Source: Flavobacterium sp. Leaf82 (GTDB taxonomy: Bacteria; Bacteroidota; Bacteroidia; Flavobacteriales; Flavobacteriaceae). From it: a stretch of DNA of 64,000 nt. This document shows, piece by piece, positions 44,247 through 51,369 of the stretch (its first letter is position 1; each line of letters begins with the position of its first letter). The position numbers and the translations under genes are program-made. The notes under the pieces are model-generated. The model was not told where the DNA came from and ran no database searches. It saw only the letters and a program-made list of their open reading frames with translations. The stretch covers positions 498,691 through 562,690 of the forward strand of contig NZ_LMMA01000001.1 of the NCBI RefSeq assembly GCF_001422725.1, in the 5' to 3' direction.

Positions 44247-44846
44247 ATGCAAGAAGCTATTGATTTTCTATCCACAAAAAATCCAATATTTCAGGAAATC
44301 ATCGAGAAGTATGGATTGCCGCAAATCCCGAAACGTCCGCAAGGTTTCGAAACATTGGTATTGCTAATCCTTGAACAGCAAGTTTCTATAGATTCGGCGA
44401 AGGCCACATTTTTAAAAATCAAAGCCTACACAACTTGTAATCCTGAAACAATGTTGGTATTATCAGATGAAGAATTTAGAAATCTTGGTGTAAGCCGTCA
44501 AAAAACAAAATATATTAAAATTCTGGCTGATGCTGTTTTAAGCAAAGAACTTGATATTGAAAGTTTATCCTCAAAATCAGCAAAAGAAGTTCGCGAAGAA
44601 CTTATTAAATTAAAAGGAATTGGAAATTGGACTATCGATATTTATTTAATGTTCTGTCTTCAGGAACCGGATTTGATTCCGTTAGGCGATATTGCCGTTA
44701 TCAATACGATTAAAGAATTACTGAATATTCACGATAAACCAGAAATGGAAATTCATACACAACAATGGAGTCCGTATCGTTCTTATGCGACATATTTGCT
44801 GTGGCATTATTACTTAAATAAGCGAAACAGGAAAATTACCTATTAA
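44247..44846 (+). CDS. AlkA-like DNA-3-methyladenine glycosylase (HhH-GPD)
   Basis: 199 residues. The helix-hairpin-helix is LKGIGNWTIDIYLMF (122-136), and the catalytic Asp148 sits in LIPLGDIAV. Trp128 replaces the Lys of EndoIII-type lyases, so it should be a monofunctional glycosylase removing alkylated bases. It lacks the N-terminal domain of E. coli AlkA and resembles the short AlkA-like enzymes. Confidence 0.88.
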   Translation: MQEAIDFLSTKNPIFQEIIEKYGLPQIPKRPQGFETLVLLILEQQVSIDSAKATFLKIKAYTTCNPETMLVLSDEEFRNLGVSRQKTKYIKILADAVLSKELDIESLSSKSAKEVREELIKLKGIGNWTIDIYLMFCLQEPDLIPLGDIAVINTIKELLNIHDKPEMEIHTQQWSPYRSYATYLLWHYYLNKRNRKITY

Positions 44847-44915
44847 GTGTCTGTTATATAAATGGAAAAGTATATTAATTAATGAATAAATACATAGATT
44901 AATGTGCTTTTTTTA

Positions 44916-44945
44916 TTGTAAAAAAGGATTCTTTGGTTACTTTTG
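44916..44945 (+). promoter_or_regulatory. Complete Bacteroidota promoter for ppa
   Basis: TTG at 44916-44918, a 19-base spacer, and TACTTTTG at 44938-44945 match both halves of the Bacteroidota promoter (TTG-N19-TAnnTTTG). The start codon is 34 bp further on. Confidence 0.75.
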
Positions 44946-44978
44946 CAATCGAAATTATAGAAATAATAAAAAACGAAA

Positions 44979-45509
44979 ATGACCGCAGACAAACTAACAA
45001 CTTTCGATGTATTAATCGAAATACCACGTGGAAGCAGAAATAAATACGAGTACGATTTTGAAATCAAAAGAATGCGTTTCGACAGAATGTTATTCTCTTC
45101 AATGATGTACCCTGCTGATTACGGATTTATTCCTGAAACTTTAGCACTTGACGGAGATCCTCTTGATGTGTTGGTTTTAATAAACGAACCAACTTTCCCT
45201 GGATGTGTTATTGAGGTAAAACCAATTGGTGTTTTCCATATGGCAGATGATAAAGGACCGGATGAAAAAATTATTTGTGTACCGGTTTCTGATCCAATCT
45301 GGAATTCTTTAACAGATCTTTCAGATATGAACCCGCACTTAGTAAAAGAAATTGAGCACTTTTTCCAGGTTTATAAAGATCTTGAAAACAAAAAAGTAGA
45401 TGTAGAAGGTTGGGGAGACGTAAACGAAGCTTTTGCAATTATTGCTGAGTGTACAAAACGTTTTGATGATATTGAGAATAAACCAGAAGGATTATTTAGT
45501 ATTAAATAA
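44979..45509 (+). CDS. ppa: Soluble inorganic pyrophosphatase (family I)
   Basis: 176 residues, the standard size. Active-site acidic residues are in LALDGDPLDVLVL, with ADYGFIPET upstream and PVSDPIW downstream. It hydrolyses pyrophosphate in the cytoplasm. It is immediately followed by the membrane pyrophosphatase gene, so the soluble and ion-pumping enzymes share a locus, each with its own terminator or promoter. Confidence 0.97.
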   Translation: MTADKLTTFDVLIEIPRGSRNKYEYDFEIKRMRFDRMLFSSMMYPADYGFIPETLALDGDPLDVLVLINEPTFPGCVIEVKPIGVFHMADDKGPDEKIICVPVSDPIWNSLTDLSDMNPHLVKEIEHFFQVYKDLENKKVDVEGWGDVNEAFAIIAECTKRFDDIENKPEGLFSIK

Positions 45510-45530
45510 TTTTTGCCATCATATTTTATA

Positions 45531-45566
45531 AAAAAAGCAATACTCCGTTAAGAGTATTGCTTTTTT
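45531..45566. terminator. Intrinsic terminator after ppa
   Basis: AAAAAAGCAATACTC and GAGTATTGCTTTTTT form a 15-bp stem with a six-base loop. Confidence 0.92.
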
Positions 45567-45620
45567 GTTTAAATTCGTTTAGTTAGTTCATTGACTATTA
45601 ACCAAAACCATTAAAATATT

Positions 45621-48173
45621 ATGAATGCATTTATGATTTACTTGCCAATTGTAATGGCAATTATCGGATTACTTTTCATGGGAATAAAAAGGACTTGGGT
45701 TTTAAAACAAGATGCTGGAGATGGCAAGATGAAAGAGATTTCAGATTACATCTACGAAGGTGCACTGGCATTTTTAAAAGCAGAATATAAACTCTTGACA
45801 ATCTTTGTAATTATTGCAAGTATAGCTTTAGCAGGAATTACTTTTATCCCGGGTGTAAAAACACATTTATTAATAGTAGTTGCATTCATTTTTGGCGCAT
45901 TATTTTCAGCCTACGCAGGTAACATAGGTATGAAAATAGCAACCAAAACAAACGTTAGAACCACTCAGGCAGCACGTACTAGTTTGCCTCAGGCTTTAAA
46001 AGTTTCTTTTAGTGGCGGAACGGTGATGGGTTTAGGAGTGGCAGGTTTAGCCGTTTTGGGTCTAACCGGATTTTTTATAATTTTCTTTAATCTTTTGTCT
46101 TGTGGAGTTTGGAAGGATACAGAAACCATGACCGTAGTTCTTGAAACACTTGCAGGGTTTTCGCTTGGTGCGGAATCTATTGCATTGTTTGCCAGAGTTG
46201 GTGGAGGAATCTACACAAAAGCTGCCGATGTTGGTGCAGATTTAGTAGGTAAAGTCGAAGCCGGAATTCCGGAAGATGATCCTCGTAATCCGGCAACAAT
46301 TGCTGATAACGTTGGAGATAATGTTGGAGATGTCGCGGGTATGGGAGCTGATTTATTTGGCTCGTATGTAGCAACTGTTTTAGCAGCAATGGTTTTAGGA
46401 AATTATGTGATTAAAGATATGGGCGGAAATATTCAGGATATCTTTGGAGGAATTGGACCAATTTTATTGCCAATGACTATTGCCGGTTTCGGAATTTTAT
46501 TTTCGATTATAGGTACTACACTTGTAAAAATATCTGATGATAATGCCAAAGAAGCACAAGTACAAAAAGCTTTGAATATAGGAAACTGGGTTTCGATTGT
46601 TTTAACAGCAATTGCCTGTTTCTTTTTAGTACGATATATGTTGCCTGAAACTATGCAAATGAGTTTTTTTGGCGAAGGTTCTAAAGATATTTCATCAATG
46701 AGAGTTTTCTATGCAACCTTAGTGGGATTGGTTGTTGGCGGAGCAATTTCATCAGTAACAGAATATTATACAGGATTAGGGACAAAACCAGTTATGGCAA
46801 TTGTACAAAAATCGTCGACCGGAGCAGGAACAAACGTTATTGCAGGTTTGGCAACAGGAATGATTTCTACTTTTCCAACCGTATTATTGTTTGCAGCAGC
46901 AATCTGGATTTCATATGCTTTAGCAGGTTTTTACGGAGTTGCTTTGGCAGCTTCAGCAATGATGGCAACTACTGCCATGCAATTGGCAATTGATGCTTTT
47001 GGGCCAATATCTGATAATGCAGGAGGAATTGCTGAAATGAGCGAATTACCAAAAGAAGTTCGTACAAGAACAGATATTCTGGATTCAGTAGGAAATACAA
47101 CTGCTGCAACCGGAAAAGGTTTTGCAATCGCCTCAGCAGCTTTAACTTCATTAGCATTATTTGCGGCGTATGTAACCTTTACAGGAATTGACGGAATCAA
47201 TATCTTTAAAGCTCCGGTTTTAGCTATGTTATTCGTGGGTGGAATGATACCGGTAGTTTTCTCGGCTTTAGCGATGAATTCTGTTGGAAAAGCCGCAATG
47301 GATATGGTTTATGAAGTACGTCGCCAGTTTAAGGAAATTCCGGGAATTATGGAAGGAACCGGAAAACCGGAATATGGAAAATGTGTTGAAATTTCGACAA
47401 AAGCCGCTTTACGCGAAATGATGTTGCCTGGAATCTTAACAATTGGTTTCCCGATTGCAATTGTACTTTTAGGAAAATTAGTTTACGCAGACAATAATCA
47501 GTTAATCGCTGAAATGTTAGGAGGATATATGGCTGGAGTTACCGTATCTGGAGTTCTTTGGGCAGTTTTTCAAAACAATGCAGGAGGTGCATGGGACAAT
47601 GCTAAAAAATCTTTTGAAGCAGGAGTTTTAATCAATGGAGAAATGACTTATAAAGGTTCTGATGCACATAAAGCAGCCGTAACCGGAGATACAGTTGGAG
47701 ATCCGTTTAAAGATACTTCAGGACCATCAATGAATATTTTAATCAAATTAACTTGTTTGATTGGTTTGGTAATTGCGCCTATTTTAGGTGAAGGACATTC
47801 CGCTTCAGGTTTAGCTGAAAAAGGTTCTTGTTGTGCCAAAACAGAGATGCATGCTGGCGGAGTTTCTAAATGTGGTGATCTTTCGATGATGACAAAAGAA
47901 GAATGCATTAAAATGTGCAAAGAGAAAGGATGCACAGCCGAAGAAACAGCAAAATGTCTGGCGCATTATGATGCAAAAGGAAAATATGCACATCAAAAAA
48001 CAGATTGTTTTGATACCACTAAATATACCAAAAACAGACTTGAAGTTAATTTAGCTACTGTTAATGGTGTTACAACCGGAACTGTAACCAAAACAGAAAA
48101 CGGTAAAACAACTACCGAAGTTTATGAAGGTACTGAAGCCGAAGTAAAAGCAAAAATCGAAGCTGCGAAATAA
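45621..48173 (+). CDS. hppA: Membrane-bound ion-pumping pyrophosphatase with Cys-rich C-terminal tail
   Basis: 850 residues, about 16 transmembrane helices. Catalytic loops: DVGADLVGKVEAGIPEDDPR (203-222), NPATIADNVGDNVGDVAGMGADLFGS (from 223), AIDAFGPISDNAGGIAEM and the final DTVGDPFKDTSGPSMN. GNTTAA at 491-496 has Ala where K+-independent pumps have Lys, so it should be K+-dependent, probably Na+-pumping. The hydrophobic core ends near residue 723. Residues 724-850 are an extra soluble tail with eight cysteines (737, 738, 751, 762, 766, 771, 779, 796) followed by a short TTEVYEG-type module. The tail function is unknown. Confidence 0.95.
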   Translation: MNAFMIYLPIVMAIIGLLFMGIKRTWVLKQDAGDGKMKEISDYIYEGALAFLKAEYKLLTIFVIIASIALAGITFIPGVKTHLLIVVAFIFGALFSAYAGNIGMKIATKTNVRTTQAARTSLPQALKVSFSGGTVMGLGVAGLAVLGLTGFFIIFFNLLSCGVWKDTETMTVVLETLAGFSLGAESIALFARVGGGIYTKAADVGADLVGKVEAGIPEDDPRNPATIADNVGDNVGDVAGMGADLFGSYVATVLAAMVLGNYVIKDMGGNIQDIFGGIGPILLPMTIAGFGILFSIIGTTLVKISDDNAKEAQVQKALNIGNWVSIVLTAIACFFLVRYMLPETMQMSFFGEGSKDISSMRVFYATLVGLVVGGAISSVTEYYTGLGTKPVMAIVQKSSTGAGTNVIAGLATGMISTFPTVLLFAAAIWISYALAGFYGVALAASAMMATTAMQLAIDAFGPISDNAGGIAEMSELPKEVRTRTDILDSVGNTTAATGKGFAIASAALTSLALFAAYVTFTGIDGINIFKAPVLAMLFVGGMIPVVFSALAMNSVGKAAMDMVYEVRRQFKEIPGIMEGTGKPEYGKCVEISTKAALREMMLPGILTIGFPIAIVLLGKLVYADNNQLIAEMLGGYMAGVTVSGVLWAVFQNNAGGAWDNAKKSFEAGVLINGEMTYKGSDAHKAAVTGDTVGDPFKDTSGPSMNILIKLTCLIGLVIAPILGEGHSASGLAEKGSCCAKTEMHAGGVSKCGDLSMMTKEECIKMCKEKGCTAEETAKCLAHYDAKGKYAHQKTDCFDTTKYTKNRLEVNLATVNGVTTGTVTKTENGKTTTEVYEGTEAEVKAKIEAAK

Positions 48174-48195
48174 TTTAGGAAAACCAAAGAAGATA

Positions 48196-48236
48196 AATAA
48201 AAAATGCCTCTAAATATTTAGAGGCATTTTTTATTT
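48196..48236. terminator. Bidirectional terminator, copy 1 of an exact 41-bp repeat
   Basis: A near-perfect palindrome with stem TGCCTCTAAAT/ATTTAGAGGCA and A/T runs on both sides. 48196-48236 is identical to 48698-48738. It lies between hppA and the HigA-like gene and contains the latter's stop codon in its tail. Confidence 0.92.
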
Positions 48237-48599
48237 AGTCAAAGCATATTCTTTTATTAAAGTTGCGGCAGGTATATGTAGCTTTTCATTTAGAACTCTA
48301 ATTTGTGTTATTGTTAGCGCTCTTTTTCGGTTAAAAATTTCTGAGACTCTTGATCGGCTATTTAAAATAATTCCTAAATCTGTTGCGGTAAGTCCGTTTT
48401 GCTCCATCATAAACTTAATAGCTTCAATTGGGTCAGGTTCCAGTATTGGGTAATGTATTTGTTCATACTTTTCGATAAGTGTTACTAGAATATCTAATTC
48501 ATCACTTTCATTTGTATTTGGTATCGCATCAAAAAGAGCATTTACTCTTTCTAAAGCTAAATCATAATCCTTTTCTTTTTTTATAGGCCTTATTTCCAT
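48231..48599 (-). CDS. HigA-like HTH regulator, no toxin partner seen
   Basis: 122 residues from ATG 48599 (MEIRPIKKEKDYDLAL); an in-frame TTG lies 24 bp further upstream. The N-terminal part (RPIKKEKDYDLALERVNALFD) and the C-terminal HTH (MEQNGLTATDLGIILNSRSRVSEIFNRKRALTITQIRVLNEKLHIPAATLIKEY) match the antitoxin/regulator family of HigA (COG5499-type). No HigB-like toxin precedes or follows it. It may be an orphan antitoxin or a regulator. It is bracketed by two identical 41-bp terminators. Confidence 0.88.
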   Translation of the reverse strand: MEIRPIKKEKDYDLALERVNALFDAIPNTNESDELDILVTLIEKYEQIHYPILEPDPIEAIKFMMEQNGLTATDLGIILNSRSRVSEIFNRKRALTITQIRVLNEKLHIPAATLIKEYALTK

Positions 48600-48697
48600 A
48601 TTATAATTATTATCATTTCCCAAATTCCCAAATATGGGCGTGGTAAAAATAAGAAAATATTTACAAATTAAGCAAGGTTTCTTTGAGATTGTTCCAT

Positions 48698-48738
48698 AAT
48701 AAAAAATGCCTCTAAATATTTAGAGGCATTTTTTATTT
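48698..48738. terminator. Bidirectional terminator, copy 2 of an exact 41-bp repeat
   Basis: Same palindrome as 48196-48236. It ends the deoxynucleoside kinase gene on the minus strand, 28 bp after its stop. Confidence 0.92.
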
Positions 48739-48766
48739 TATTCAAAATCATTTATGAAATTAGTTT

Positions 48767-49381
48767 CTAAAACAACCCATTCAATTCAGCATCGATTCTA
48801 TTAATGATATTTCCTAAATCTTCCGGATTATCAACGAAATTAATATTATCAACATCAATAATCAATAATTTTCCTTTAGTATAAGTTTGTACCCAGGCTT
48901 CGTATCTTTCGTTCAAACGGCTTAAATAATCGATAGAAATTGAATTTTCGTAATCACGTCCGCGTTTGTGAATTTGTCCTACTAAATTAGGGATAGAACT
49001 TCTTAAATAAATCAATAAATCAGGCGCTTTTACCAGTGATTCCATTAATTCAAAAAGAGAAGTATAATTTTCGAAATCACGACTCGTCATTAATCCCATA
49101 GAATATAAGTTGGGAGCAAAAATGTAGGCATCTTCATAAATCGTTCTGTCCTGAATGATTTTCTTTCCGCTTTCACGAATTTGCAATACCTGACGAAAAC
49201 GACTGTTCAGGAAATAAATCTGCAAATTAAACGACCAGCGTTCCATTTGATGGTAAAAATCATCTAAATACGGATTATCAACTACATCTTCATAATGGGG
49301 TTCCCATTTAAAATGTTTCGCCAATAATTTAGTCAAAGTTGTTTTACCTGCTCCTATATTTCCTGCTATTGCTATGTGCAT
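48767..49381 (-). CDS. Deoxynucleoside kinase
   Basis: 204 residues. P-loop GNIGAGKTTL at the N-terminus, the DRTIYEDAYIFA segment corresponding to the DRS/ERS motif, and the RGRDYENSISIDYLSRLNERYE lid region. It phosphorylates deoxyadenosine or deoxyguanosine (salvage). Substrate specificity is not certain. Its ATG overlaps the stop of the upstream gene by one base (TAATG), so translation is coupled. Confidence 0.92.
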   Translation of the reverse strand: MHIAIAGNIGAGKTTLTKLLAKHFKWEPHYEDVVDNPYLDDFYHQMERWSFNLQIYFLNSRFRQVLQIRESGKKIIQDRTIYEDAYIFAPNLYSMGLMTSRDFENYTSLFELMESLVKAPDLLIYLRSSIPNLVGQIHKRGRDYENSISIDYLSRLNERYEAWVQTYTKGKLLIIDVDNINFVDNPEDLGNIINRIDAELNGLF

Positions 49382-50196
49382 TACGGTGTTACGATTTTAT
49401 AATTTGTTATTTCTTTGGCTGTAAAAATAGATAAAATTTGGTCTTTGTAGCAGAATTTATCAAACGATTTTTCTAAAATTTCAATTTCAGAAAATGCATT
49501 TGAATTTGTACTTGTAATGTCTTTAAAATACAACAAATTAGCGCTCCTGTAAAGATATTGATGATTGTTAATAATCTCTATTTCATCAAAATCGGATACT
49601 TTTCCTAAAGAAGTTGTTTTTCCGAAAATATCACAGGAAAACCAGTTGTTTTTTTTATCGATCCAATAGAATGTATTAAAGTCAGTTTGGTAATGTTTTA
49701 TGGCTTCTATTAAAGGTGTAGAAACTGTCTTATATTCGTTTTTTAAATAATCAAAAAGACTAATTTGTTGGTTTAATGCATTATAAATCCATAACTGATT
49801 CTGTGTTGACATTCCGATCGCCGAAACAACAATTGGTGTATTGTTCAGAGAAAAATTAATTTCTGTGATTTTGTTCAGCTGATTGTCTAATAAAACTGCG
49901 GTATTAAAATCTTCATAGAACAATACGATTTTAAGCGGATTTTGTAAATCGACTTTCGTGATTTGGCCCAGCGAAACATTCTTATATTCAAATATTTCTT
50001 TGCCTTTGATTTTACTAAAAACATTGTTTTTAATCTGATACCAATATCCAAAAGAATCGTATCCTGAAAAATTATCAGCATCAATTGTCGAATGAGAAAG
50101 TAAAGTGGCTTTTATTGTTGGATTTTGCGAAAAAACAGCTGAAAAAGAGCAGGTAATAAAAAGAAGGTTTAAAAAAAATTGCACCGTTTTGCTCAT
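49381..50196 (-). CDS. Secreted protein of unknown function, possible beta-propeller
   Basis: 271 residues with a signal peptide (1-23, ending FSQ). The rest has repeated short strands with aromatic residues (SFGYWYQI, QLWIYNALNQQISLFDYL, FNTFYWIDKKNNWFS, HQYLYRSANLLYF), compatible with a beta-propeller. No catalytic motif. It is fused translationally to the kinase gene by a one-base overlap, a link seen as an odd pairing of a secreted and a cytoplasmic protein. Confidence 0.8.
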   Translation of the reverse strand: MSKTVQFFLNLLFITCSFSAVFSQNPTIKATLLSHSTIDADNFSGYDSFGYWYQIKNNVFSKIKGKEIFEYKNVSLGQITKVDLQNPLKIVLFYEDFNTAVLLDNQLNKITEINFSLNNTPIVVSAIGMSTQNQLWIYNALNQQISLFDYLKNEYKTVSTPLIEAIKHYQTDFNTFYWIDKKNNWFSCDIFGKTTSLGKVSDFDEIEIINNHQYLYRSANLLYFKDITSTNSNAFSEIEILEKSFDKFCYKDQILSIFTAKEITNYKIVTP

Positions 50197-50369
50197 GATA
50201 TTAGTTTCTAAAGAGCCAAATTACAAAAAACGAGAATAAGAACTACTTAATTAATTTAGAGATTTAATTTCTAAACCTCGTTATGTTGTAATAGTCTAAG
50301 TAATAGTGGATTTTGTCTATATCTTACAGCTGTTGATATATTTAACTTTCGGTATTTTAAAATAAATAA

Positions 50370-50377
50370 TACATTTG
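50370..50377 (+). promoter_or_regulatory. Promoter -7 element for the GLPGLI gene
   Basis: TACATTTG, exact TAnnTTTG, 43 bp upstream of the start. No -33 TTG at the right spacing. Confidence 0.5.
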
Positions 50378-50420
50378 AGTGTAAGTTTTATCGGATTTAC
50401 TCAAATTTAAAGAAAACACA

Positions 50421-51326
50421 ATGAAAAAAGTAATCTATTATATGTCCTTAATACTTGTATTTACTCAGATGCAAGCTCAAAAAGATTTTCAGGGAATGGC
50501 AGTTTATGAGTCAAAAACGCAAGCTCCAAAATTTGAAGGTATGCGAGGTAATCGTGATATTACTCCGGAAATGCAAAAGAACATGGAAGAGCGAATGAAA
50601 AAAATGCTGGAAAAAACATTTATTCTGAATTTTGACAAATCGGCCTCTATTTACAAAGAAGAAGAAAAATTAGAAACTCCGGGACAACAAGGCAGCGGAA
50701 TGCGTATTATGATGAATTCATTTATGGGCGGTGGCGGAACATTTTATAAAGATGTAAAAACAAAATCTTATACGGTAGATAAAGAATTTATGGGAAAAGA
50801 ATTTCTGGTTGTAGATTCTTTGCCAAATCTTAACTGGAAAATGGAATCTGAAACCAAGCAAATTGGTGGATATACCTGCTATAAAGCAACTGCGGTGAAA
50901 GAAGCCAGTAAAACTGATTTTAGAAATTTCAGACCAAAAAACAACGACGATAAAAAGCCTGAAGATAAAAAAGAGGATGTAAAGAAAACCTCGGGAGAAA
51001 CGAAAACCAACTTCGAGGATAATTTTGAAATGCCAAAAGAAGTTACAATAACAGCTTGGTATTCTCCGGAAATTCCGGTGAATCAAGGTCCGGAAAATTA
51101 TTGGGGATTACCGGGTTTAATCTTAGAAATCAATGACGGAAGAACAACGATATTATGCTCCAAAATTGTTTTGAATGCTAAAGATAAAGTCGAGATAAAA
51201 CCTTCAAAAAAAGGAAAAGTAGTTTCTCAAAAAGAATACGACGAAACTGTCATTAAAAAAATGGAAGAATTTAGAGAAATGAATCGTGGCCGCGCAGGAG
51301 GACCACCGCCAATGATGGGAAGATAA
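50421..51326 (+). CDS. GLPGLI family secreted protein
   Basis: 301 residues. Signal peptide (1-20), then a beta-rich domain with the family mark WGLPGLILEI (228-237) and a GGYTCYKA loop with a Cys. A Lys/Glu-rich low-complexity segment (about 170-200) separates two halves. GLPGLI proteins are encoded before outer-membrane barrels of the next type. Their function is not known; the gap to the next gene is 43 bp. Confidence 0.92.
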   Translation: MKKVIYYMSLILVFTQMQAQKDFQGMAVYESKTQAPKFEGMRGNRDITPEMQKNMEERMKKMLEKTFILNFDKSASIYKEEEKLETPGQQGSGMRIMMNSFMGGGGTFYKDVKTKSYTVDKEFMGKEFLVVDSLPNLNWKMESETKQIGGYTCYKATAVKEASKTDFRNFRPKNNDDKKPEDKKEDVKKTSGETKTNFEDNFEMPKEVTITAWYSPEIPVNQGPENYWGLPGLILEINDGRTTILCSKIVLNAKDKVEIKPSKKGKVVSQKEYDETVIKKMEEFREMNRGRAGGPPPMMGR

Positions 51327-51369
51327 ACATCATTTCTAAAACTTTTTATTTATTCTAATCATTTTCATA

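Noticed and set aside
46931..47200. Long antisense frames inside hppA and other genes
   Set aside because: They are shadows of strong codon bias in the opposite strand, with low-complexity translations.
48600..48697. A HigB-like toxin gene next to the HigA-like gene
   Set aside because: The upstream 98 bp have no frame with toxin-like residues or a usable start, and the terminator copy follows directly.
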